Source of the DNA: an uncultured Caulobacterales bacterium
Lineage (GTDB): Bacteria; Pseudomonadota; Alphaproteobacteria; Caulobacterales; Maricaulaceae
Length of the DNA stretch: 64,000 bases
NCBI GenBank assembly: GCA_937928165.1
Contig: CALFVT010000005.1
Coordinates: 1 to 64,000, forward strand
Direction: 5' to 3'
Shown here: positions 35,991-44,769 of the stretch, in pieces
Position numbering within the stretch: the stretch's first letter is position 1
How the letters are laid out: every line of letters starts with the position of its first letter
Notes under the pieces: generated by a model
The model's database searches: none
What the model was told of the DNA's origin: nothing
Seen by the model: only the letters and a program-made list of their open reading frames with translations
Made by a program: the position numbers and the translations under genes

Positions 35991-37487
35991 GTGTTTTTAA
36001 TAACTGATACGACAGCCTGGACGGGCTTACAAATTCTATCCTTTATGTTTTTATTAGTGATTGGTATTATTGTTGCAATTTTGGGTGTCTTATTCTTGAT
36101 TGATATCACCCAGACTAAAGATGCTGTGCGCAGAAACTACCCTGTGATTGGCCGCTTCCGAAGCCTGTTTACAGCCCTTGGTGAGTTTTTCCGCCAATAT
36201 TTCTTTGCGATGGACCGTGAAGAAATGCCCTTTAACCGCGCGGAGCGTGATTGGATTAATCATGTGTCAGATCATGGTACGGAAACAGTGCCGTTTGGCT
36301 CTACGCGCTCATTAACCACTGGCGCGGCGATTTTTGCTAATGGTATGTTTCCAAAGCTAGACGGGGAGCATTGCCATAAACCAGATTTTATTATCGGGCC
36401 GGATGCGAAATATCCTTATAGCCCTAAAAGTTTTTTTAACATTTCCGCTATGAGCTATGGAGCTTTGTCTAAACCGGCTGTTCGGGCTCTATCAAAAGGG
36501 GCGAAGCTTGCAGATTGCTGGCTGAATACAGGGGAAGGCGGGGTTTCTCCTTACCATCTCGAAGGAGAGTGCGACCTTGTCTATCAATTAGGAACGGCTA
36601 AATTTGGTGCGCGCAATGAAGATGCGACTTTAAACGTCGATAAACTTAAAAAGATTTGTGAAAACCCAAATATTAAGATGATCGAGCTTAAGATTTCTCA
36701 AGGGGCAAAACCGGGGAAGGGGGGAATTTTACCTGCGGATAAAGTTACCGCCGAGATTGCAGAGATTCGCGGGATTAACATTGGTGATGCGGCAATTTCA
36801 CCAAACCGTCATGTGGATGCATCAAGTCCTGAGGAGCTTTTGGATCTTATTCATAAAGTCCGCGAAGCGTCTGGGCGTCCGGTTGGGATTAAATTTGTCG
36901 TTGGTAATATGGCGCCTGTTAAAGAGTTAATTGCCGCGATTAAAGCCCGGGGGGCTCAAAGCGCTCCTGATTATATGGCTATTGATGGCGGGGACGGCGG
37001 CACCGGCGCTGCGCCTATGCCGCTGATTGATAATATGGGCCTGACAATTCGTGAAAGCCTACCTGCGGTGGATGATTTACTGCGCAGGGAAGGGTTAAGA
37101 GAGCGAATTATACTGATTTGCGCTGGAAAACTTTTAACCCCCGCAGAAGTGGCTTGGGCCTTTTGTGTTGGGGCGGACTTTGTTAACTCAGCGCGTGGAT
37201 TTATGTTTGCACTCGGCTGTATTCAGGCGCTTAAATGTAATCAAAATACTTGCCCAACAGGTATAACAACCCATAATAAGCGTTTGCAACATGGTCTTAA
37301 CCCTGAAAATAAAGCGGTTCGGGTGATGAATTATTGTAAAACTTTGCGTAAAGAAGTTGAAATGATCGCCCATAGCTGTGGTGTTGATAATCCGCGTGAA
37401 CTAACCCGCGATCATGTTATGATTGTGCAGCCTTGCGGACATTCAAAACCGTTCTCACAGGTTTGGGGAACGGGCCTCTATCAATAA
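35991..37487 (+). CDS. FMN-binding glutamate-synthase-like protein
   Basis: The 498-residue product has an N-terminal membrane helix (about 14-39) and then the FMN-binding barrel of the large chain of glutamate synthase: ISAMSYGALSKPAVRALS, LNTGEGGVSPYH, KISQGAKPGKGG, MAIDGGDGGTGAAP and the cysteine cluster C..NTCPTGI. The amidotransferase and N-terminal GOGAT domains are missing, as in the stand-alone GltB-related family found in many proteobacteria. It starts at GTG with GGAG six bases upstream, divergent from the SRPBCC gene. The electron donor and product are not known. Confidence 0.85.
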   Translation: MFLITDTTAWTGLQILSFMFLLVIGIIVAILGVLFLIDITQTKDAVRRNYPVIGRFRSLFTALGEFFRQYFFAMDREEMPFNRAERDWINHVSDHGTETVPFGSTRSLTTGAAIFANGMFPKLDGEHCHKPDFIIGPDAKYPYSPKSFFNISAMSYGALSKPAVRALSKGAKLADCWLNTGEGGVSPYHLEGECDLVYQLGTAKFGARNEDATLNVDKLKKICENPNIKMIELKISQGAKPGKGGILPADKVTAEIAEIRGINIGDAAISPNRHVDASSPEELLDLIHKVREASGRPVGIKFVVGNMAPVKELIAAIKARGAQSAPDYMAIDGGDGGTGAAPMPLIDNMGLTIRESLPAVDDLLRREGLRERIILICAGKLLTPAEVAWAFCVGADFVNSARGFMFALGCIQALKCNQNTCPTGITTHNKRLQHGLNPENKAVRVMNYCKTLRKEVEMIAHSCGVDNPRELTRDHVMIVQPCGHSKPFSQVWGTGLYQ

Positions 37488-37531
37488 TTATATGTGTTCA
37501 TATTCGGTATATGATTCTTAAATAAAAAAAG

Positions 37532-37558
37532 CCGCCCATTAAAAATTTAATGGGCGGG
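37532..37558 (-). terminator. Terminator of the TadG-like gene
   Basis: CCGCCCATTA and TAATGGGCGG form a perfect ten-pair stem. On the minus strand it is followed by a run of T (CTTTTTTTA), so it would end the transcript of the gene that stops at 37640. Confidence 0.65.
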
Positions 37559-37639
37559 AAAGTTGGGTTGAAAAACTTTTATAACAAAGACTTAGGCCGT
37601 GAATGAATTTAAGACGAAAGCTTGATATTGAAATATAAT

Positions 37640-38971
37640 TTATCTTACGATATAGGGGACGCCCTCAGAACTGGCGACGCGAACAAGGTCTGAATTATCT
37701 CCATCGCTTGTCCCGCTTCCGCTTCCTTGTCCCGTTTGAGGGCTGTCAGTGTCTTGTGAAGCTCTTGGGAAATAGCTTTCTGGCGTGATATTAAGACGGG
37801 CACCGCTATTGATAATAATCTCCCGGGCAATGAGGGCGGTTGATGTATTGCGTGATCCGCTATTTAGAGTCACATCACGAGTTGGTAAATGAATAATACC
37901 TGTCATAGTCATATGATTCCCGCCGTTTAAAATAAAACGGTTTCCAGAGCGAAGACCTGGTTTTTGTATCATAACGAAATTTTCGTAATCCCCAGAAGTC
38001 GGCGCAGAAATGTCTAAAGATGCGCCGCTATTAAACTGTATGACGCTTCTGTCTTCATAATAAAATGTGACGCCTTCACCTTTCAGCTGATTACCGCCGT
38101 TGACATTCCAGCCGCCGTTTTTAATGACATATACGCCGGGTTCCATTTCAAATGTACCTTTACCACTATTGAAATTTGCGTGGCCGCAGTAAACGCCAGG
38201 CTTCATCTTGCGGCGATTATTTCTACGGCCAAGGCTATCTGGGTTAAAGTGGTTATAATCGCAACCAGCGGCGTTATATTCGGGATATGCATCGACATAA
38301 GGGTCGGGCGCAGCATCGCAGTTAAGCTCAAATTTTTCTTGCGGCAAGCGGCCATTATTAGGCCCGAAATTTGATCCGCTGATACAGAGTTTTGAAATAT
38401 CTAATCTTACGCCGTTATTATAGGTTACGCCGTTACGTTGTGCATGAACATGGACTTCACAGCCCGGTGCATTAATTTGTGCACCGCTATTTAGGGTTAA
38501 TCCGCGGTTATTTTGTTTAAGCGAAATAATACAAGCAAAAGCACCTGATTCCTCGGTCTCATCCGTTTCCCCGCCAAGTTTACGGCTGAAACCGACCTTT
38601 GTGAAGGCACCGATATTAACAGTTTCAGGCATTAAAACGCCGCCAAAAAAGGCGCTGGCTGTTCCGGTCGCCGTTCCAACAAGAAAGTCACCGTCGCGGG
38701 TCACATTAATATTGCGGTTTTTAAGCCTATCAATGCCCAGGGCTTGGTCGAATACCTCTGTTGCAACTGCGTTGTATTCGTCAGGGGTACCGTAAGATGC
38801 GGCTAATGTTGCGGCGTCAAGGGCCGATTGAACAGATGCTTTGCTGTTGTAAAGTGAAGAGCTATCGACGGCGAGCGCTGTCGTTGCTAAAATAGCAGAG
38901 GTTCCGATTGCGCCAAGAATGCCAAAATTGCCATCCTCATTACTCCATAGTTTTTTAAAAATTTGTATCAT
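37640..38971 (-). CDS. TadG/Flp-assembly-like protein with a parallel-beta repeat domain
   Basis: This 443-residue protein starts like TadE/G-type pseudopilins and assembly proteins (KKLWSNEDGNFGILGAIG, then a membrane helix and the KASVQSALDAATLAAS block). After about residue 150 it becomes a repeated glycine/asparagine-rich beta structure, with LNSGAQINAP, NNGVRLDIS, NSGKGTFEMEPGVYVI, FNSGASLDIS, LNSGSRN and INSGARLNI at fairly even spacing, as in right-handed beta helices. I use the ATG at 38971 rather than a longer start because the next 20 residues do not fit the family. No other tad or pilus gene is nearby, so it is an orphan. Confidence 0.75.
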   Translation of the reverse strand: MIQIFKKLWSNEDGNFGILGAIGTSAILATTALAVDSSSLYNSKASVQSALDAATLAASYGTPDEYNAVATEVFDQALGIDRLKNRNINVTRDGDFLVGTATGTASAFFGGVLMPETVNIGAFTKVGFSRKLGGETDETEESGAFACIISLKQNNRGLTLNSGAQINAPGCEVHVHAQRNGVTYNNGVRLDISKLCISGSNFGPNNGRLPQEKFELNCDAAPDPYVDAYPEYNAAGCDYNHFNPDSLGRRNNRRKMKPGVYCGHANFNSGKGTFEMEPGVYVIKNGGWNVNGGNQLKGEGVTFYYEDRSVIQFNSGASLDISAPTSGDYENFVMIQKPGLRSGNRFILNGGNHMTMTGIIHLPTRDVTLNSGSRNTSTALIAREIIINSGARLNITPESYFPRASQDTDSPQTGQGSGSGTSDGDNSDLVRVASSEGVPYIVR

Positions 38972-39260
38972 GACTTCCCAGCAATATATTTTTCCAAAGC
39001 GATAACAGACCAATATTCTTAACTCAATCAAAAGCCCGCAGCATAATTAATTAGGGCTTAACATATTGGTGCAAAACGATTTTAAGTCATAATTTGATAC
39101 AGTAATGGAAAAACGTATTTAATTATTCGTGAATGAGTTTAGACATGAATAAGTTTTGCCATGTTTAAAGGCTTGATATGATTGAGCTACCCTCTTAATC
39201 TTTATAAAACTAGACCAAGGCTTTGGTTTATGAATGACACTCAACTTTATTGAGCAATAT

Positions 39261-39911
39261 ATGACATATGCCTTTCCACCCCCAGAGTCTGTAAGCCTCG
39301 CAATTTCTGGAGAAAGGGCTAAATTTCCTGTTCGCCGTGTATATTGTATTGGTAAGAATTACGAAGGCCATGTGAAAGAAATGGGCGGAGACATAGCCCG
39401 CAGCCAGCCTATATTTTTCACAAAAGCCGCCGAGACTTTAGTGCCGAGCGGTACGGATATTCTATTTCCGCCCAATACAGATAACCTTCATTATGAAATT
39501 GAGCTTGTGGTTGCTATTGGGCCGGACGGCATTTTTGGATATGCAGCCGGTATAGATCTCACCCGGCGTGATATTCAAAGCGAAGCAAAAAGAATGGGGG
39601 CCCCGTGGGACCGAGCAAAAAACTTTCGGCAATCTGCACCCTGTTCAAAAATTACACGGGCGGAAAATATAGATATTCAATCTGCGCAAATTATTTTACG
39701 CAAAAACGGTGAAATTATGCAATCGGGACGGATCAGTGATATGATTTGGTCCATTGATGAGATTATCACACGCCTCACTAATGACATGGACCTTCAGCCG
39801 GGGGATCTTATATTTACCGGCACACCTAAAGGCGTTGGCCCAGCTATTATTGGCGATGAGCTCTGCGGTGAAATTCAAGGCCTCGAGCCAATAATTATAC
39901 GCGTTATTTAG
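39261..39911 (+). CDS. Fumarylacetoacetate-hydrolase-family protein
   Basis: This 216-residue enzyme belongs to the FAH family, which hydrolyses or decarboxylates beta-diketo or acylpyruvate acids. It shows FPVRRVYCIGKNYEGHVKEM, the metal-binding acidic residues in YEIELVVAIG, and DLIFTGTPKGVG near the C-terminus. I use the ATG at 39261 (MTYAFPPP start, which matches the family) rather than 39234. It stands between the TadG-like gene and a dienelactone hydrolase, which would suit ring-cleavage products, but no ring-cleavage gene is near. The exact substrate is unknown. Confidence 0.85.
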   Translation: MTYAFPPPESVSLAISGERAKFPVRRVYCIGKNYEGHVKEMGGDIARSQPIFFTKAAETLVPSGTDILFPPNTDNLHYEIELVVAIGPDGIFGYAAGIDLTRRDIQSEAKRMGAPWDRAKNFRQSAPCSKITRAENIDIQSAQIILRKNGEIMQSGRISDMIWSIDEIITRLTNDMDLQPGDLIFTGTPKGVGPAIIGDELCGEIQGLEPIIIRVI

Positions 39912-39957
39912 ATGGGTGTAAAAAGGCACGGTCATAGCTGCGCCTTTTGTTAATATT

Positions 39958-40692
39958 TTAGGCCGTATTTACACCATGAAGTTTAAAGACTTCATCAAGT
40001 AAGTCCGTCATATTCAGCCAAGACCGACGCTCCGCATCTGGGTTATAGGCCAAGGTGTTATTTCCGGGGGCACCAGGGTTGGTAAAGGCATGGGTCGTTT
40101 GCCCATAAGCATGAAGTTGCCAGTCACATTTTGCTTTCGTGAGTTCTTCCCCGAGGGCGGTTACATGAGCCGGCGGCGCCATAGGGTCATCCCAACCATG
40201 TGCGATGAGTAATTTCCCCTTGATCTTTTTTGTGGGGTAGTTCGGCGCGCCTAAAAGGCCATGAAAAGAAATGGCGGCTTTTATGTCAAGCCCAGCCCGC
40301 ATCATATCAAGCGTGCACAGCCCACCAAAGCAATAGCCAATCGCGGCCATATGGGTCTCATCGATCATAGGCAGGTCTGCGGCGGCCTTGTATCCGGCTT
40401 TTAGGCGTTTAAGTAGAACCTTACGGTCATCCGTAAGCGCGCCCATAGCCGCGCCGCGGTCTTCATCGCTTTCCGGTAAGGATGCATCACCGTAATTATC
40501 AAGAGCAAAGCCAACATAGCCCAAAGCGGCCATTTGAATGGCTTTATCCTCGGCAAAACTATCACGCCCACCCCATGCATGATTGACAAGCACGCAAGGC
40601 TTTGGGTTATCATAAGTTTCATCCCAAGCGACATAACCAATGCATTTCTGTGATCCGTCAAAATATTCAATGGGTTTGGTTGTGATACTCAT
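39958..40692 (-). CDS. Dienelactone-hydrolase-family protein
   Basis: The 244-residue alpha/beta hydrolase has the nucleophile elbow GYCFGG with cysteine as the nucleophile, as in dienelactone hydrolases, an acid at the end of LLIAHGWDDPMAPP and the catalytic histidine in YGQTTHAFTNPG. It lies convergent to the FAH-family gene with 46 bp between stops. Members of this group also act on general carboxylic esters, so the true substrate is open. Confidence 0.85.
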   Translation of the reverse strand: MSITTKPIEYFDGSQKCIGYVAWDETYDNPKPCVLVNHAWGGRDSFAEDKAIQMAALGYVGFALDNYGDASLPESDEDRGAAMGALTDDRKVLLKRLKAGYKAAADLPMIDETHMAAIGYCFGGLCTLDMMRAGLDIKAAISFHGLLGAPNYPTKKIKGKLLIAHGWDDPMAPPAHVTALGEELTKAKCDWQLHAYGQTTHAFTNPGAPGNNTLAYNPDAERRSWLNMTDLLDEVFKLHGVNTA

Positions 40693-40907
40693 AAGGCTGT
40701 CCTTTTAGCGAATATAATGAGGAAAACGTGATAGCGCAGATTGCCAAGAGGTCAATGGTTGGGCCGTTAAAATTTATATCTGGACTTTGGTTTTACCCAG
40801 CAGGACACATGAAGCTCATATAAACGTGATAAGAGAAATAAGCGCTGTTAAGATAATATTAGCCATATCTGTTCAGATTGTGCCGAAGATTAAAATTCGA
40901 GGTTCAC

Positions 40908-41858
40908 ATGGTCTTACGGCATTTATTACTCATTACACCTTTGGTGCTTAGCTTAGCTGCGTGCGAGACGGCACAAGAAAATCCAAATTATAAATATAGT
41001 TCAACCTATGGTCAGCAATCGCCGCAGGTCTTAGCGCAAAATAGCCGAACATATGGTCATCTGCAAGCTGCGCCGGTTCGCTATACGAGCGGCGTTCAAG
41101 ATACATCTGCGCCGCGTGTATATCAGGCGGCGAGTCCGTCTGGGAGCGCCGCTAGCTATACGCGGGTTAATCATGAATGTCTGAATAAAGAACGCCGCCG
41201 ATCTGTTATTGGCGCAGGCCTTGGCGGCACAGTTGGAGCGATTGCGGGTAAAGAAGTTATTGGCGGGACAAAAGGCACGTTAATTGGCGCGGCAGCAGGC
41301 GGCATAGCAGGTTATGGTATTGGTGATAAAACAATACGCTGCGACCCCGTTGCCGTTCAGGCTCCTGTGCAGCAGGCGGTTATTACACCTGCTTATGCGC
41401 CGGGGACAGTTATTCGCAGCGAGCGGTCAACGCCGACTTATGTGCAGCCTATTGAACAAGCCGCTTATGTGGCTTCGCCGACAGAGCAGGTTTATTCATC
41501 TGGAACGGTGGGTACGCCCGGCTATGAAGCCTTACGGCAGTCTGGCTCTATCAGCGCATCTGTGCCGCAATATGCGCAAAGCCAGCCGAACGTGATTTCA
41601 GCGCCGCAGCAGCCGGTATATACCCAGCCTACGGGCCCTATTATTCAGGCAACAACGCCGCAGCAATCCCCTTTATGGCCGCAAAGCCAAACAGGTCTGA
41701 ACGGGTCTTATGTGGTTAAATCCGGTGATACAGTATATTCATTATCACGTCAGCAGTGTACGAGTGTTAGCGCGGTACAAGCACTTAATAATATCGATCA
41801 AGACTTTAATATCAAAGTCGGACAGGCGCTTAGACTTCCGCCGTCTGAATGTTTATAA
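40908..41858 (+). CDS. LysM-domain lipoprotein with a glycine-zipper segment
   Basis: This protein of about 316 residues has a lipoprotein signal (lipobox LSLAAC near residue 20), a glycine-zipper segment GLGGTVGAIAGKEVIGG (about 100-140) seen in outer-membrane lipoproteins of the RcsF/OmpA-like type, a long Gln/Pro/Ser-rich linker, and a C-terminal LysM repeat (YVVKSGDTVYSLS...VGQALRLPP) that binds peptidoglycan. The start at 40908 follows GAGG and gives a normal signal peptide. It would tether the envelope layers; no partner gene is adjacent. Confidence 0.85.
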   Translation: MVLRHLLLITPLVLSLAACETAQENPNYKYSSTYGQQSPQVLAQNSRTYGHLQAAPVRYTSGVQDTSAPRVYQAASPSGSAASYTRVNHECLNKERRRSVIGAGLGGTVGAIAGKEVIGGTKGTLIGAAAGGIAGYGIGDKTIRCDPVAVQAPVQQAVITPAYAPGTVIRSERSTPTYVQPIEQAAYVASPTEQVYSSGTVGTPGYEALRQSGSISASVPQYAQSQPNVISAPQQPVYTQPTGPIIQATTPQQSPLWPQSQTGLNGSYVVKSGDTVYSLSRQQCTSVSAVQALNNIDQDFNIKVGQALRLPPSECL

Positions 41859-41883
41859 GTTTCAGGCTTAAACTTTAAAAGAT

Positions 41884-41912
41884 AAAGGCTCTGTGTTTTG
41901 CACAGAGCCTTT
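41884..41912. terminator. Strong hairpin after the LysM lipoprotein gene
   Basis: AAAGGCTCTGTG-TTTTG-CACAGAGCCTTT is a perfect twelve-pair stem 26 bp after the stop codon. There is only a short T tail. Confidence 0.6.
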
Positions 41913-41967
41913 AAATAAGAAACACACACGTCCATAAAGGGATCAGCGAACGATATGTAAGGGGGAT

Positions 41968-42012
41968 GGTTTATAAATGATAATTGCGCCCCGAACTATG
42001 CATTTATAAACC
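41968..42012. promoter_or_regulatory. 12-bp perfect inverted repeat upstream of the AraC gene
   Basis: GGTTTATAAATG (41968-41979) and CATTTATAAACC (42001-42012) are exact reverse complements, 21 bp apart. The total span and two-fold symmetry suit an operator for a dimeric regulator, perhaps the AraC protein that follows. It could also fold as an RNA hairpin. Confidence 0.5.
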
Positions 42013-42155
42013 AATTTGTACCCCATGTCGTTGACCTAGCTAAAAATTCACTAAATTTATTGTCGTTTTAAAGAAAAATGCCTTGTCATTTTGTTTTTTG
42101 GCTTGTTTTTTTAGACCTCATCCTCTTAGTTAAGTGTGAAGAGGAAGGGGCGCAT

Positions 42156-42185
42156 ATGAGAACACGTAGTAAATTTCATGGGTGA
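42156..42185 (+). CDS. Nine-codon leader open reading frame overlapping the AraC gene start
   Basis: A very strong ribosome site GAGGAAGGGG (42141-42150) precedes ATG at 42156, which encodes MRTRSKFHG and stops at TGA (42183-42185). The ATG of the regulator gene (42178) lies inside it, so the two are coupled. The regulator itself has only a weak ribosome site, which suggests its translation depends on this leader. Confidence 0.45.
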   Translation: MRTRSKFHG

Positions 42186-43236
42186 AAATCATATGACTGT
42201 GTCGTGGCCTTATGCTGCGTCGCAGATAAAAATACTGGAATCTTTTGGGTATTCAAAAACGAACGCCTTTGAAATTTTAGGAGTTGATAAAGCCGCCACG
42301 CTACCTGATCCGGCCTTACGCATAACAGCACAAAAGTTTAACAAGGTTTTTGATGCAGCAGAGGCGGCATTAAATGATCCGTTAATTGGCCTGCGCGTCG
42401 GATATGAATTTCGAATTTCAAACTTTGCTACCACAGGAAACATATATAGTTATTGCCAAAATTTGACCGAGGTCTTGGCATTAAACGCGCGTTATCAACC
42501 GCTGGCGGTCAAGCTTGGGCGTATTTCTTCCGTTAGCGAACCAGATGAAAATGGAGACGAGCCACGATATTATTTAGATTATGATCTATATTCTAATGAT
42601 TTTGACTCTGTTCGCCATGTTTTTGGGCTTATTTTTGGGGCTTATGGAACGGCTTTTCGCTGGCTCACTTGGAGCTCGGCTTATGATTTAAAAGCTGTTT
42701 ACCTCCAGCATAAGGCTCCAGATGATATGTCCCTCTATGAAAGAGTCTTCCAATGTCCAGTTTATTTTAACCAGCCCTATAACCGGATTGAGTTTTTTAA
42801 AGAGAGTATGACCGCCATGATTTCGACTTATGACCCTGTCCGTAAGGCGCAGGCGGTAGCAAAGCTTGATAGTCTTATGAATAAGCAAGATGCCCATGAT
42901 AGTTTTAAACGCTCCTTATATGTTACGATCCAAGACGAGATGGCGCGCGGACGAACAAATCTTCAATCTATTGCCGATAGTTTTGGGCTTTCGGAGCATA
43001 AATTTCGGCAAAAATTAAAACGTACGAGTATAAAATACCGGGCATTCTTAGATCATGTTCGGCAAGATTTATGCGAGCAAAAGTTCTCAGAAGGCCTTGG
43101 CTACGCCCAAATTGCTCATGATTTGGGTTATAATGACCAAGCGGCTTTTACCCGGGCCTTTAAACGCTGGCATGGGGTGACGCCGGGGGAGTTTACAGCA
43201 AAAACCGCAAATAAAAATAAAGCTTTAGCCAGCTAA
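42178..43236 (+). CDS. AraC-family transcriptional regulator
   Basis: The 352-residue protein has the arabinose-binding-like N-terminal domain of the AraC_binding_2/Arabinose_bd type (LRVGYEFRIS region) and a C-terminal pair of helix-turn-helix motifs: DSFGLSEHKFRQKLK and IAHDLGYNDQAAFTRAFKRW, the AraC signature. A second possible start lies at 42193. It stands alone between the LysM gene and pyruvate kinase. The 12-bp inverted repeat and the leader frame just upstream point to auto-control. The effector is unknown. Confidence 0.88.
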   Translation: MGENHMTVSWPYAASQIKILESFGYSKTNAFEILGVDKAATLPDPALRITAQKFNKVFDAAEAALNDPLIGLRVGYEFRISNFATTGNIYSYCQNLTEVLALNARYQPLAVKLGRISSVSEPDENGDEPRYYLDYDLYSNDFDSVRHVFGLIFGAYGTAFRWLTWSSAYDLKAVYLQHKAPDDMSLYERVFQCPVYFNQPYNRIEFFKESMTAMISTYDPVRKAQAVAKLDSLMNKQDAHDSFKRSLYVTIQDEMARGRTNLQSIADSFGLSEHKFRQKLKRTSIKYRAFLDHVRQDLCEQKFSEGLGYAQIAHDLGYNDQAAFTRAFKRWHGVTPGEFTAKTANKNKALAS

Positions 43237-43271
43237 AATTTCTTAATAATTTCTTTAAAAAGGAAGTGATT

Positions 43272-43300
43272 TTAACGCTAGGCTCCTTTACACTTATAAT
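43272..43300 (+). promoter_or_regulatory. Putative promoter of pyruvate kinase
   Basis: TTAACG (43272-43277), 17 bp, then a perfect TATAAT (43295-43300). It ends 47 bp before the start codon of pyk, which follows a purine-rich AAAGGGA ribosome site. Confidence 0.5.
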
Positions 43301-43347
43301 ATTGTTTGCATCCGAAGAATTTTTAATTTGGATATAAAGGGATTGCT

Positions 43348-44760
43348 ATGAGAAATCGTTTTGCCAAAATTGTTGCAACCGTTGGCCCCGCCAGTGCAGC
43401 GCCGTCAAATCTTGCGCTTTTGCATGATGTGGGGGTTGATGCGTTTCGGCTTAATTTCTCTCACGGCGATCATGACGGTCACCGCAAGGTGATTAAAGCC
43501 CTGCGGGAGGTGGAGGCGAAGTCTGACCGCTCCCTCTCGATTATTGCCGATATGCAAGGGCCGAAACTGCGGGTTGGTCCGTTTAAAGACGGGGGGATTA
43601 CCCTGACCTATGGCCAAGAGGTGACATTAGAACTGAGTGATGAGCTTGGTGAGGACGGGATTATCCGCCTGCAGCATCCGGAACTGTTTAAAGCCATCGC
43701 GCCTGAGCAACGGCTTAAATTTGATGACGGCAAGCTGATGGTGACGATTTTATCCGTAGACGGCACTCGCGCCCAAGCCCGCGTTGATGTGCCCGGCGAG
43801 CTAAAAGACCGCAAGGGGCTAAATGTGATTGACGCCGTGCTGCCGATGTCGGCCATGACCGCAAAAGACCGTATTGATATGGAATTTGTCTTAGGCGAAG
43901 GCGTGGACTTCATCGCGCTATCTTTTGTGCAAACCGCCCAAGACGTGATTGATGCGCGCAAGATTATTGGCGATCAAGCGGGCATTATTGTGAAGATTGA
44001 AAAACCCTCTGCCGTCGAGCAACTCGACGCCATCCTTGATGCCGCTGATGCGGCCATGGTCGCCCGCGGAGATTTGGGCGTAGAGCTTCCCCTCGAGCAA
44101 GTCCCCGTGGTGCAGCGCCAAATTATCCGCAAAGCCCGCGCCCTCGGAAAGCCCGTAATTGTCGCGACTCACATGCTTGAGAGTATGATCGATTCTCCAA
44201 CCCCGACCCGCGCCGAAGCATCTGATGTCGCGACAGCGATTTATCAAGGGACAGATGCGGTGATGCTCAGTGCGGAAACGGCTGTGGGACGCCATCCAGC
44301 AACGGCGGTGGCAATTATGGACCGTATTATATCAAGCGCCGAATCAGATCCTGAATATTGGAGCGGGCTTGGGGCGAATCCTTTGCCTCATAAACCCACC
44401 ACGGAGGACGCCATAAGTCAGTCTATTCGCACCATTGTTGAAACCCTCGAATGTACGGGGGTCTTGGGCTATACCCTAACGGGCTCGACCGTGCGGCGTA
44501 TATCACGGGAGCGCCCGCGCGCGCGCATCGTGGGCCTCACACCCAGCGCAAAAACCGCGAGTCAGCTCGCCTTATCATGGGGGGTTGAAGCCCTTGTCAC
44601 TGAGGACCCGAGCGGGTTTAATGATATGCTCCTACGGGCGGAACAAGTCGCCATTTCCCATATGGGCAAAACATCAGGGGACCAAGTCCTCGTCGCCGCC
44701 GGCATCCCCTTCGGCCGCCCAGGCCGCACAGACACCCTAAAGATCACGACGATTTCTTAA
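43348..44760 (+). CDS. pyk: Pyruvate kinase
   Basis: Pyruvate kinase makes pyruvate and ATP from phosphoenolpyruvate and ADP. The 470-residue protein shows the N-terminal KIVATVGPAS block, RLNFSHGDH, the metal/substrate region ADMQGPKLRVG, catalytic lysine block IIVKIEKPSAVEQ and MVARGDLGVELP, and the C-terminal regulatory domain. Length is normal for the bacterial homotetramer. It has its own promoter and is tail to tail with the cation antiporter gene. Confidence 0.95.
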   Translation: MRNRFAKIVATVGPASAAPSNLALLHDVGVDAFRLNFSHGDHDGHRKVIKALREVEAKSDRSLSIIADMQGPKLRVGPFKDGGITLTYGQEVTLELSDELGEDGIIRLQHPELFKAIAPEQRLKFDDGKLMVTILSVDGTRAQARVDVPGELKDRKGLNVIDAVLPMSAMTAKDRIDMEFVLGEGVDFIALSFVQTAQDVIDARKIIGDQAGIIVKIEKPSAVEQLDAILDAADAAMVARGDLGVELPLEQVPVVQRQIIRKARALGKPVIVATHMLESMIDSPTPTRAEASDVATAIYQGTDAVMLSAETAVGRHPATAVAIMDRIISSAESDPEYWSGLGANPLPHKPTTEDAISQSIRTIVETLECTGVLGYTLTGSTVRRISRERPRARIVGLTPSAKTASQLALSWGVEALVTEDPSGFNDMLLRAEQVAISHMGKTSGDQVLVAAGIPFGRPGRTDTLKITTIS

Positions 44761-44769
44761 GATAGCTAC

